NCBI GenBank assembly: GCA_036250225.1
Contig: JAPZLL010000064.1
Span: forward strand, 84,452-148,451
Source: Cercophora sp. LCS_1
Lineage: Eukaryota > Ascomycota > Sordariomycetes > Sordariales > Lasiosphaeriaceae
Length of the DNA stretch: 64,000 nucleotides
Direction: 5' to 3'
Both the position numbers and the translations under genes were made by a program. Below are positions 48,355 to 58,883 of this stretch, piece by piece. Under the pieces are notes generated by a model, which ran no database searches, was not told where the DNA came from, and saw nothing but the letters and a program-made list of their open reading frames with translations. The stretch's first letter is position 1, and each line of letters opens with the position of its first letter.

Positions 48355-48633
48355 ATGTCAGGGTTAGGGTCATTCGTGATGTCTCCTCAAGCTTCTCCCT
48401 CGACACCTCCCCAAGGAGCTTCTACTCCTACCCAGACCACCGAAGATACAACAGGACAGGCCACTCCCCAGCTCACGAGATTCCTATCCCAAAGTGCCAA
48501 AGAAGACGGAGCAATCTTCTGTCGATGCTTCAACCGCCCTCCCCTCACATCTGCTTCAGCCCATATCGAGACATCCAAGGCAGACATGGCAGATAAAATA
48601 CGGGAGCTCGCTGCCTCTTTGAGTTTCAATTAG
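48355..48633 (+). CDS. Possible small Ser/Thr/Pro-rich protein
   Basis: A 92-residue frame begins at the ATG at 48355 (MSGLGSFVMSPQASPSTP) after a CT-rich leader; the frame is open for 26 more codons upstream to an earlier ATG at 48277. The N-terminal half is rich in Ser, Thr and Pro (PPQGASTPTQTTEDTTG). A more ordered second half reads TPQLTRFLSQSAKEDGAIFC, then FNRPPLTSASAHIETSKADM and a short helical end, ADKIRELAASLSF. No family is recognised. The leader and the amphipathic C-terminus favour a real gene, but length alone does not prove it, and it might instead be a 5' exon of something larger. Confidence 0.42.
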   Translation: MSGLGSFVMSPQASPSTPPQGASTPTQTTEDTTGQATPQLTRFLSQSAKEDGAIFCRCFNRPPLTSASAHIETSKADMADKIRELAASLSFN

Positions 48634-49893
48634 TGAGAAGAAATATCATGCTTAACTGAATTTTTTTTTTTTTCCTAATCCCATCATCTGCCAGAACATG
48701 ATCTTTCAACTCTACCGATACATCAAAACCCATCCAATCACCGATCGACCTGCATGCGTAACGGCTAGGTCCCGGGAACCAATCCCGGCGCACTGGACCC
48801 GAATCTTCAGCGCAACCTGGAGCCAAGTGACGAATCAGACTTCCCGAGTCCCTGGAGCACACGAGCTTGATTGCCTTGCCGCCCCCAACTTTGTTTTCCG
48901 AGCGAATTGGGCCATTCGCAGCCCAACCCCAACATAAAAGAGTCTACACGGTGATACAATCGAATTGCGAGCGCGGAGAGCGTTGACGTCAAGTGGAACC
49001 GATCCTTGGGGTCACCAACCGAACCGGACGGGCCGCTGCCAATACCCCGGGGGCAAGCTGGGGGGTTTGGCCCCACAAGGCTTCTTTTTTTTTGTTCCAC
49101 AACAACGGGACCGGCGATGCTTGGCGCCATGGATGGGCGATGGTCCCGGAGTTGACTCCGGTCAGTCGGGTTTGGTGGGTTGGTGGGTTGGAGAATGTCT
49201 TGCTATAATCTTGTTTGGATACCAAATTTGGTGGAAAATTATGTGTTTGAAAACGCGATTTCTTTTCACTTGCTGTGGTTCCTTTCGCCACCTTCATTGG
49301 TCATCTGTTGAAGTCTGACGTTGGCTGCACTTGGTGTTCAACTCCAGCTTTGTCCCCGATGACAAGATTTATCTGGATTTTTTATTAAGTCAGTATGCTG
49401 TTTTACTATACGGCTAGACCTCATTTCCCGCCCCTACAACAAATTGTATAGGTTTTGGGATGTAACCTTCGTTATTTTAGAGCATTATCATCGGGAATTT
49501 GGAAACTTCATCTGCACTTGCGAGCCACTTGCCCCGAAATGGTTGTACTCAGGATAAGCACACCTGGGACAACTACATATGGTTGCCTCCCTCGATAACC
49601 TAATTTGGGGCCGGGGGGAACAGTTCACTTGGAGACGGGACTGCGTGGAACGGTGACAGCTTACCAGTGATGTAGATGCACCCTTCATGTTTGCTCAGGG
49701 CGTCAAGATTCTACATTTATACATTGCATCATAGGATAAACTATTTTTCCCTTGGGGAATACCAAGCTCAACGGGATACATGGTATACTATATTGAACTT
49801 TACGACTTCACGTTTATGATCATAATCCCTTTTCTCTTCAGTGAACCTCGGCAGCACAACACAATTAACTTCCACCCCAACAAATGCACACCC
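48634..49893. other. Intergenic, 3' of the phosphate transporter
   Basis: About 1.26 kb with T-rich runs (near 48661 and 49087). It lies at the 3' end of the minus-strand transporter and after the possible small gene. I see no gene, RNA or mobile element. Confidence 0.5.
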
Positions 49894-52285
49894 TTACTCA
49901 TTCGAACTCGGTATCCTTCCCCTTCGTCTGAGTTCTGCCCATTTAGCGCGAATCCCCACCACTTCACCCTCTTGGCGAGCCCGCTCCCGACCCTCACCGA
50001 GTTCTTCTAGATTCTTCGTCTCCAGATGGCGTCGGCCAGAGTCTTCATCAACAACAAGGCGCTGAATATCAGGTATATAAGCCCATGAGTAAATGGCGCC
50101 GAATGCCATGAATGTAGCAAAAAGCAGAAATATCAGGCCCTGTCGTGTCGAGCTCGTGTATCCCGTGTTGATGCCGTACACAACAAGGACCGCCACGATG
50201 CTGCCAAGCTTCCCGGCAGCCGCCGAGATGCCGTGACAGGTGCACCTGTAAGCAGTTGGAAATATTTCTGCCGGTATAATGAATGTGAGTGTGTTGGCAC
50301 CTGGCGATCAAAGATATGGGTCAGCATGTGCTCCAAATTCAAGGATCTCCAGCGACTGAAACTGCATACCGAAGTTGAACATAAAGTGACAGATAGCGAC
50401 TGATACAACTGTTGCTGGCGCTCCGGGTCCGTGAGCAACGCCATAGTAAATCCCACCAGTGACCAGAAACAAGACCATGAGCACGAGAAATGACGTGGTC
50501 AGCCATTCCCTTCGGCGGATCCGGTTCGCTGCAAAGATGAAGCAGGCGCTCCCTGCGATCGACGCAATAGATACAGTGAGCAAATACTGTTTAGCCTGTT
50601 CGAGCAAGGTGTCGTAGATGGTGTTGCAAGGATGTGTTGCGTCGGTTTGCCATAGCGGCAAGCCTGTTTGGCTCCAGCTTGGGACCACCGAAGAGCCAAC
50701 ACCTCCTGGGAGGGTTGAATCCCAGCACTCGAGCCTTGCGTCAATGGGTACCTTATCTGAAGTGGCCCATAGATCCGAGAGGGTGCCCCTGTTGTCAAGA
50801 CTGAACCCGTAAAAGGAGACTGGAATAAGTTTCAGCATGATGCCAGAGCAACAGGTTGGGTTGGGGAAACGCAAAGAATAAGCAAGGAGCGGCATTCCCT
50901 TACCGTCTAGTAAGAACCAAGTCATCGATGTGCCGAGAAGATAGCGCCAGTTTCCATCCCTGACAAGGTAGTTCTTGATGTCCTCAAACGTAAATTGTAA
51001 AGGTGATGGCTGTGCAAGAGGTGAATACACAGGCCCGATACCAGGCTGGCTCATGGTTATTCCATCGACCATTGCAGGCGCGCCGTACACTCGCTGTGTG
51101 TCCCGGAAGGCGTTCCCAGGTTTGTTTTTGACTTCGAGAGTGTAAAGACCGCAATCATACAAGAAGAAACGGAAGATAATGGCAAGGAGGGCGGGAACCG
51201 CGCCGGAGCCGATGACGATACGCCAGATACCGTCGACGATCTTCTTGCACTCTTCATGGTGAAGGTCGTTGAGGCCACACTGCTTGTCTTGAAGGCCATG
51301 AGAAGCCTCCTCACCCAGGAGTACCCAAACGCCCACAAGCTGGGCAACAGCCTGTCCCACTGGCTGCATAAGAAACACGGAAGACAGCATAGTTGCCCTT
51401 GATGAAGTGCTAGACCACTCTGACGTTATCACTGCTGAGAGTGGATATTCGGCCCCGATTCCTGTCTCCCTGTTAGAAACAGTTGTCGGAAGAGCTGGCT
51501 TTTCCGGCACAAAACTGTTTGTGTGGCTAGTGACTTACCAACCCCCATGACAAACCGCCACTGCGAGGATGGTTTTAGCGACGGCAAGCAAATGCACTAG
51601 AAAGGGAGGAGAAACGCACCCAAGTAAAGAGGGCGAGGAAGGATATCTCGCCATAGGCAGTGCTTGTGGTGGCCACACCAATTGTTGAGACAATGACAAG
51701 AACCAGTTCGATTCCGTAGAGGCGGGTTCGTCCATACCTATCGGCCAGGTAGCCAAACAGGAGTTGCCCGCAGACTGAACCGAACAAGGTGAAGAGGTTG
51801 ATGACGAGGCCGCACCACCTGTCATGCGGCCAGTAGACGAATGAGAGCGTGGCAAGAATAACGTTGGTAGCAAACAGGTTGTACCTAGACACAGGGAAGC
51901 AACTAGTGTCAACAAGCTGCAAGATGACAGATGCGGGCCACGACAGGTGGAACAGCCGTGAAGTAGATGAGGGAACACGAACGAGTCTGTAAGGAACCCC
52001 GAGGCTGCAACCCCCCAGATTCTTAGATTCCACGAATTGAGGTCGAGCTCATACCGTAATTGTTGACGCTCCTGTAGCGCGAAGAGACACGCGTCAATGA
52101 CGGGGCAGCACTGGTGGTGAGTGGGAGAGGTGGAATGACGGAACGCGGGAGAACAAAATAAAAGGGCGGGAAAGCTCAAGAGAGATAGTTACCTGGCGGT
52201 CTCGTGGTGGGAGGGCAGAGCTGTCGAAGCCTAGGAACCCTCGATTCCGCCTCTTCTCGGGATCAGGATACATGTCTACAGCCAT
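49894..52285 (-). CDS. MFS inorganic phosphate:proton symporter (PHO84/GIT1 family)
   Basis: Seven exons, 52285-52193, 52071-51983, 51884-51620, 51560-51539 (22 bases), 51461-50904, 50819-50370 and 50300-49894, encode about 627 residues. Twelve membrane helices of the phosphate-transporter branch of the major facilitator family are visible. Landmarks are GVAASGFLTDSYNLFATNVI (helix 1), LFGYLADRYGRTRLYG (signature loop), GVGIGAEYPLSAVITSEW (helix 4), TMTWFLLDVSFYGFSLD after splicing (helix 7), and FNFGANTLTFIIPAEIFPTA. Compared with structure-defined fungal Pho84-like proteins, the phosphate-contacting Tyr, Gln, Trp, Asp, Tyr and Asn appear to be kept. The Asp usual in the helix-4 GDYP motif is Glu161 here. 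The protein should import phosphate, or possibly a glycerophosphodiester, at the plasma membrane. The first exon could start instead at 52273, or an upstream exon might exist. Confidence 0.92.
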
Positions 52286-53092
52286 TGGTCAGACATGTGC
52301 ATCGTCAAACCCACCCGGATGGCTGGTTGAGGTGGAAAGATTTACAATGGAGAGCTGGACGGCCCCAAATGGGGGCACGGCGACAGCTCCCGGTCATGTT
52401 CTCCCGCAAAACAGGGGAAGCCGGCTAGGCAATGCTGCCGAGAAAGTCGGCAACAAGTGGGAAAGTAGGACGTCCATTTTGGGCGTGACGATTGCGGGCG
52501 CGCGTATCCCAGCGCACCCAAGGCCCATCACTCGCTTCTCCCTCACCGGCCTCGTGGTTGTCATGGCCCCGTCCCCAAGATGTGCTGGATCCTGCGAGCG
52601 ATCTAAACCTGGAAAGGGCTTGGTCTTGGTGGGGTGGGGAGCGCAGGGGTCGATGGTCCAGCGGGTTTGCTGGTCCCCGCTTTCGCCTGAAGGCGGATGT
52701 TAGCGAAATGGTCATGGATGGAATTGAGTAAGAAATACCAAGGACTCCGTAGGTATCCAAATGCCCATCTCCCATGCCGATCTGACTAACACCCTCCATA
52801 CACCGACACCAACCAAGTGGAAAACCCCGAGTAAACGTCTGATTCAGGATAGCGACCTTACATAAGGTGTTGGAGCTGGACGCCTAGCTCATCGTGTCTC
52901 CAACAAGAACCCAGATGGTATCGTTTCTTTCATTCCCCACAGTCAGACACAGACAGACAGCTTGGGACCCAAGCACAGGTAGGCAGTCATCATCACGTGG
53001 ACAGCAATTCACATTTGGGAGTAATGATGCCTAGTTACAAATTGTCGATACCTCCTCTACCTCTCGCCGTCCGGTGCCCCAGGCTGCCCCAG
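52286..53092. promoter_or_regulatory. Upstream region of the phosphate transporter
   Basis: About 800 bases between the transporter start and the stop of the next minus-strand gene. It should hold the transporter promoter. I found no unambiguous Pho4-type CACGTG/CACGTK array, though one CACGTG occurs near 52995. Frames are incidental. Confidence 0.45.
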
Positions 53093-53711
53093 TTATACTC
53101 CTCCTGGCTGGGCTTGACTTCCCCCCACATCAACAGGCACGAACTGAGCCTCTTCTGGGGCCTCGCTTCGAAGCAATTCTGGGACTTGGCCTTCCGGCTC
53201 AGGCTGAATACTTCCCTGGGCTTGTTGCAGGATGTCAGAGGGCATAGCCATGGACGGCCTCTGCGACGAGTCCTTTCTTCGTTTGTTCCGCCCGTTGGGC
53301 CTATGCTCGCCTGTTGCCTTTCTCAACTGCCTCGATATGGTGGGGACACTGACATTTAGGCCAAAATGTGTGTTTAAGAATACCTGGCAATCCTCGAGCA
53401 GAACATCATGGTTGCCATCCATCCATGCCATCAACTTCTATAGCAGGTGATCACCATCAGCTCTTGTGCTGGGAGACGGGAATGAAAACAGATCAAACCT
53501 CGAGGTATTCCGGCTTGAGCTTTTCGGCATTCTTCGGGCATTGCTTTTTCTTAGCCAATGCCCCAGTATCGCGGTATTCATACCTCCGCCTCCTTATTGT
53601 GCGCTCGTCACATTCAAGAAGGAAGGCGATGTCGTGGTTGGTGAGTTTTTGCAATTGAAGCATTCTGGCAAGAATGGCCAGCTGCCAGTCATTGAGCGGC
53701 TTCCCCGTCAT
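53093..53711 (-). CDS. Helix-turn-helix protein resembling a transposase DNA-binding region
   Basis: Two exons, 53711-53499 (71 codons) and 53437-53093, join across a 61-base intron (GTTTGA...CTATAG) to give about 185 residues. The N-terminus carries a homeodomain-like helix-turn-helix: LNDWQLAILARMLQLQKL, then TNHDIAFLLECDERTIRRRR. Across the splice, PEYLEKLMAWMDGNHDVLLE begins a second one, CQVFLNTHFGLNVSVPTISR followed by QLRKATGEHRP. This paired arrangement resembles the DNA-binding part of Tc1/mariner-type or related transposases. The rest is basic (NGRNKRRKDSSQ) then Gln/Pro-rich, and no DDE catalytic domain follows within reach. The intron and clean frame suggest a host gene, possibly a domesticated DNA-binding protein; that is inference. 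No terminal inverted repeats are seen nearby. Function unknown. Confidence 0.75.
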
Positions 53712-54814
53712 TTTGGCTGTAGAGAAAGTTCATATGAATATCGAAAGTCAATTCTCGTGAGCGGCAACGTTGAATGGACATGCGGTGTGCAAATGAGAAG
53801 AATCGGAGGTCGGGATACAGCGAGCCGAGTGTGGTGATGTGGGAGCCTCGGAACCACCCGATCATCCTGCCGCGCCAAGGAAAGCGAGAAGGGTTAGGGC
53901 TTTGCTCGAGGGCCCACTGGGGCCTAGACCTGACCTGACAGAGGTTTCTTTCCCCTAACTCAGTCCAGTCCGGCCCGAAGCAGGCTCGACTGGTTGCATA
54001 CTGTCACAAGTTGCATCCCACAGGTGATTTCCATTATTACAAGTATTTCATCATTGGACGCGAAAGCGAAACGACAGACCAGGATCCGTGGTTGCTGGAG
54101 GTGGATACCATGGGGAAGCACCCAGCACTGTCCCGCTTACGGGGTATTACCTAGCCATCGACCCAACACTGGCGTCGCTTGCACGTGGGCGCGTTCCTCG
54201 CGGCGACAGGTCGCCTTCCCCTGCTGCCGCAAGCTGGCCGAGCCAAGACCACCGGTTCTCATGCCGCTGCCCCTGTCGGCTGTTGTTTCGTTTCCCAACC
54301 CCAGGTTCACGGCATGCCTCGGGCTATGAGGAGGCTGCACGTCGCTGGCCGACGCGAGTGCCTGTGGTGCCGGCCCAATCCCCGCCCCCGTCGAGCCACG
54401 CCCTGATTCTCTGCAGCTGGCTGGAGATCCGGCTACCACAGCCCACTGACTGCCATCTGTCGCCTCATTGCGCACAAGGGCATGTCCAGGCAGCTTGCCA
54501 CCATTACTATCCTCCGGGTCCTCCAGGCAGGCACTCGAATATTTCGGCAACACTATGTTCATCGTCAATCGAACTGCACAAGCGTCCGTTCGAACTGTGG
54601 GCCCATATATATCCGGAACCAACACGTTTGGGCTTCTCTGTGAGCTCACAGCCGGCACCAGGAAGATACACGCCGAGGGGACCCTGGACCCTGTACCAAG
54701 TCGCTGTACTGCGCCTGTGACGAGGGCCAGACACGACGAAAGCAACACCGAGCCCTCATCTTGGAGCGGTGGTAGGGCCCTCCAGAAACTCTAATCGGGT
54801 TGCACAACCCGGCC
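53712..54814. promoter_or_regulatory. Divergent promoter between the helix-turn-helix gene and an orphan gene
   Basis: About 1.1 kb with outward-reading genes on each side. Several overlapping long frames near 54090-54750 on both strands have no domain features; GC-rich sequence makes such frames likely by chance. Not called as genes. Confidence 0.5.
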
Positions 54815-56284
54815 ATGGCGTCATCTAGGCGCTCTGGGTCTTCCTCGTCCTTCAACTCATCCTCCCTGGGCGCTCCGCCGTCTTTCAACCAGCATGTCAG
54901 CCCCCCTGATCTCACATTTACACCGACCTCGGCCGTGTCTGCCGTCACCTCTGAATCATCGGCCCCGGCCACGCCCCTTGGACCCCTCGATCTCGGCCCG
55001 CCAGGTTACAATGCCACCATGTAATAGCCGCCAGATACTTATATCTCTACACCGCAACTCCACAGTGTTTCCTAACCCCACCCTCATTTAGAAAACTATT
55101 CGAGCGAACGACGACCGAGACGACCGTCTTTCTTGGCCCATACGAGGTTGTCAGTTCCGAGCCGCGCCGAGTAGTCTGGCAATGTAGCTACGCAGGCGAG
55201 GTGCTGGAGCATTTCTGTAGGTCACCCTGTTTTTGGTCCAGAGCAAACCCTGCCACCTAGCTCCTTTGATTTTACAACTTACACCGCCATCCGGAGCCCA
55301 TTGCCATGACTGAACTTCAGCTAGTGCCCTCGGACTTTCCCGCCGATATATTTCCATTCACATTGCACGCACAGCACCGCAGGTTTGGTGACCCTCGAGA
55401 GATGGAGCTTTATCTAGGCTTCAGAGAGCCACACCGTGTCAGGTACACGACGGTGGACGGCGTGCTCCACGACGAGTATATCGAAGTCAATTATGTGTTC
55501 ACAACTATTGAGTCAAGCATGCAGTTCCAGGGCGACATTCGAGGCAAAGACCTCGTGGATTGGTACGACATTGATGTTGTCTGGTCGGACTCACATCGAA
55601 GAACTGACTCGTACGGAAACGTTCGTGGCCTTGGAACAATACAGAGGATGAAACTATGGCGGGACCGATACTCAACGTTACATTCCTTTACTTTGTTTGC
55701 AAATCAACGTCGCCGTTGGAAGGAATACCTAGTACATGACTTTGAGAGAGATATACGACAGCGAGATGACAGACACCGTCGATTGCAGTTGAATGCACGA
55801 GGCGCCAGGAGAGGGAGTGCATCCGAAAGCAGTCACAGCCACGGTAGGGAGCGACGGTTCTCAGCATCATCACTCTTCCGAACGAGAAGCAGTGGTACGC
55901 CCAACCACTCGCCATCATCCGTGCATCAGAGCGAAGTTAGGCATCTGGGAATCCAGTTCACGCGGAACGAACGTATGACCCCGGGAACCGACGGTGAGGC
56001 TGATCCATTGACAGCCTGGGCATCACTAATTCGTGCACAACACAGACTATCGCAGGTTTATTGAGGCTTGGAACTTCGCCCACGATACAGACGACCAATT
56101 CGACATCCCGCTCCCCAGCAGTGTGGCCGAGCTTGAGTCGCCCGTTATCAACGGCATGTCAGATGTCCACTCGCCGTTTCTCAACGGCGTGTCAGAACTC
56201 CCATCCCCCGAGATGTTCGGGAGTCTCCCGCCTGTCCCCGAGCCTTCCGACTACGCGGATATGGACTCGGACGGGACGCCCTGA
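54815..56284 (+). CDS. Conserved-looking protein of unknown function, 405 residues
   Basis: Four exons, 54815-55020, 55092-55216, 55325-55972 and 56046-56284, join in phase. The last acceptor (ACAACACAG) has an upstream CACTAAT branch-like site. The N-terminus is disordered and Ser/Pro-rich (SRRSGSSSSFNSSSLG). A compact globular region spans about residues 70-270. It starts KLFERTTTETTVFLGPYEVV and VVWQCSYAGEVLEHF, continues with FREPHRVRYTTVDGVLHDEY and WYDIDVVWSDSHRR, and ends LHSFTLFANQRRRWKEYLVH, with many aromatic and Arg residues. A basic Ser-rich linker follows, then an acidic end (PEPSDYADMDSDGTP). Alternation of beta-like strands with WYDIDVVWSD suggests a folded domain, but I recognise no family. 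No membrane segment or signal peptide is visible, so a cytosolic or nuclear location is likely. Confidence 0.78.
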
Positions 56285-56727
56285 AAATGAACGCGAGAAG
56301 AAAGGGGCTCGGTTGACATTGTTTATACCATGCACGGACCAAATCCGATGTTCTTGGTGCTGTGTCACTGCGGGGCAGAAATAGATCCCGCCCTGGTTCT
56401 GATGTGGGATGAACCTGCCAAGGATGCGTCGCCCCACCAAACACGTCATCTGCAATCCCGAGAGACCGGCGTCAGTCAGGCCATCAATCGGTCCGAGCTC
56501 ACCTGATGGTGAGAACGATTGGGATAGCTTCAAAGTGGTAGCCTACAGATCAAAAGAGAGGTCCGATATATTTACTTGCCTCGCGCCTCACTCTGGTTTC
56601 AGACCAGTTGGTCACCCCCAATACCGCCCACGTTCTCCCCATTTACACTCTCCTCACGGAAGTGAATAAAATACCATCATAACTTGAGCATCCCTGTTCC
56701 TCCACACGAGGCATTCGTGTTTCAACA
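56285..56727. promoter_or_regulatory. Acetate kinase promoter region
   Basis: About 440 bases upstream of the acetate kinase start, after the orphan gene on the same strand. An AT-richer patch (GAATAAAATACCATC near 56662) lies about 50-65 bases before the ATG and may be part of the core promoter. Nothing else is assigned. Confidence 0.4.
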
Positions 56728-58033
56728 ATGAAGAAGATCATTCTCTCCATCAACGCTGGATCTTCGTCAGTGAAGGTTTCCGTCTACACCGCCAAGGCTG
56801 GCCAAGAGCCGATCCAGCTCGCCGAAGCGCAGGTTAGCGGGCTGACAGCACCGCCTGCAAAGCTCGACTATACAAGAGACGGCGAGACCATCACAAAGGA
56901 TGAGGAGGTGAGCGGAGATGCGATAAATCAACGCGACGCCTTTGGTATCCTCCTCGATACCCTGATCAAGGACAAGGATCTCCCGCACATAGACGGCAAG
57001 GACGACATTGGTATCATCTGCCACCGCATCGTCCACGGCGGTGACTACGCCAAAGCCCAACTCATCTCGGACGAAACGTATTACCATCTCGAAAAACTCA
57101 ACGACCTTGCCCCTCTCCACAATGCCAACAGTCTCGGTATCGTCCAAGCCTGCGTTCGTGACCTCCCCAACGCTTGCAACGTTGCTTGTTTCGACAGCCA
57201 GTTCCATGCCACCCTCCCTCCCCATATCCGAACCTACCCCATCAACCAAGACATTGCAAAGAGCAACCATCTCCGAAAGTACGGGTTCCACGGCATCAGC
57301 TACTCCTTCATCACCCGGTCGACGGCCGACTTTCTAGGCAAGAACGCGAACGACCTGAACATCATCGCCCTTCACCTTGGCTCGGGCGCCAGTGCCTGCG
57401 CCATCAGAGGCGGCAAAAGTTGGGACACTAGCATGGGCCTTACTCCCCTGGCCGGACTCCCGGGCGCGACCCGGAGCGGAAGCGTCGACCCTAGGTTCGT
57501 TTCCACTTACTCCTTCACATCCACTTCAACTTAGCTCACACGCCTCAAGTCTAGTCTTCCATTACGCCAGCGACGTTGGGAAACTCTCGCCCGCTTCCAC
57601 CAAGGAGCTGCACATCTCCCGCGCCGAAGAGATTCTGAACAAGGAGGCCGGATGGAAGGCCCTGACGGGGACGACCAACTTTGCGACCATCTCGAGCTCG
57701 GATGATCCCAAGATGAAGCTTGCCTTTGACCTCTTTGTCGATCGCATCTCCGGTTTTATCGGGTCGTACTATGTCGCCTTACACGGCCGGGTGGACGCGC
57801 TGGTTTTTGCAGGCGGCATTGGCGAGAAGAGTGCGCGATTGCGGCAGGCTGTGGTCGACAATGTCGCCTGTCTGGGATTCAACATTGATGGTGATGCCAA
57901 CGAAGGGAACCTAAAGGGAGTTGTCAATGATCTCAGCAAAGAAGGAAGCAAACACAAGGTCTTGGTTTGCAAAACTGATGAACAATTCGAGATGGCAAGG
58001 GTGTGTGCGGAAGATGGGGATTTCTGGCAATAA
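56728..58033 (+). CDS. ack: Acetate kinase
   Basis: Two exons, 56728-57494 and 57550-58033, encode about 416 residues. The intron (GTTCGT...CTCAAG) restores GSVDPSLVFHYASDVGKL. Family marks are complete: NAGSSSVKV at the N-terminus, HRIVHGGDY, LAPLHNANSLG, CFDSQFHATLP, KYGFHGISY, LHLGSGASACAI, MGLTPLAGLPGATRSGSVDP, VFAGGIGEKSARLR and the late TDEQFEMA. Catalytic counterparts of the bacterial Asn, Arg, both His, Asp, the GTRSG arginine and the late TNEE glutamate are therefore present. The enzyme interconverts acetate plus ATP and acetyl phosphate plus ADP in the cytosol. In fungi its known partner is phosphoketolase (Xfp), which makes acetyl phosphate; none is encoded in this window. The signature is divergent from bacteria (GATRSGSVDP instead of GTRSGDLDP), which argues against bacterial contamination, as does the intron. 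Confidence 0.95.
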
Positions 58034-58883
58034 ACATTCGGCCGTAGCAATGACAACAACGACGAACGACGAACGACAACAACGATATGATGATGATAAG
58101 GACGATGACAACGGTTATGATGATGGCAAATATGCCAACTCACTTTTAGAGCGCTGACCTTCGGCGGCAATCATTCGTAGCGTGGCGGGTTGAAGTTTGG
58201 TCAAAGATCTAATTGATGAACAATATTCAAGGGCAATAGAGTATTACATCACAAAGGATTGTGGATGTTTGAAAGGAGAGAGGTAGAAATTATATTTATG
58301 CCGTCCGTTTAGGATTGGCGAGCAAATCCGCGATCTGCTATCACAACGCGCCGAGGTCCTGATATGACAGAATTCCGCAGGAGGAAATATAAGGATGGGT
58401 GCTAACTCTCTCAAGCTGAAGCAAAGGGGGGAGCGGCCAGAAGACCACCCGGAAATAGAGAAGCGCCACCCAAGAACCTTCGAAGATGCTACCAATATTG
58501 TACCAAGGCGGATTTTCACAGGCCAAAATGCCCCGCGCCGCTTTTGCTCTGAGCGCCGCCGCCGATATATTGAAATCAAATCGCAACCGAACTGAAATCG
58601 TAGAGGAAAAAAGCCAAAACGCCGACCTTGGTATATGCAGCCGTCATTCCCTTGTGCCCATTTGTATACTTCTAGGGTGCAATCCGTGTACGTGCACCCT
58701 CCTGAGCCCACAGCCACTAATCTCGCCATATCAATAGGTCGCTGCCCAATGATAGATCATGTATAACATAGGCAAAAATTGTACGAAGAAATGTAAAAAT
58801 CCCGAAGCTAGTCCGAGAGTGTATCTGGAACCAAACAGTTCCCGGGCGAGGCATGTGGCTTCGTCGTGACGTGCGTGCAGAGC
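58034..58883. other. Intergenic, convergent 3' ends
   Basis: About 850 bases between the acetate kinase stop (+) and the zinc-finger gene stop (-). A purine/pyrimidine-alternating ACAACAACGA-like stretch at 58053-58085 lies in the acetate kinase 3' UTR. No gene is seen. Confidence 0.5.

Noticed and set aside
54088..54748. Long overlapping frames on both strands between the helix-turn-helix and orphan genes
   Set aside because: GC-rich sequence gives long frames by chance on both strands; neither has domains, good start context or consistent composition.
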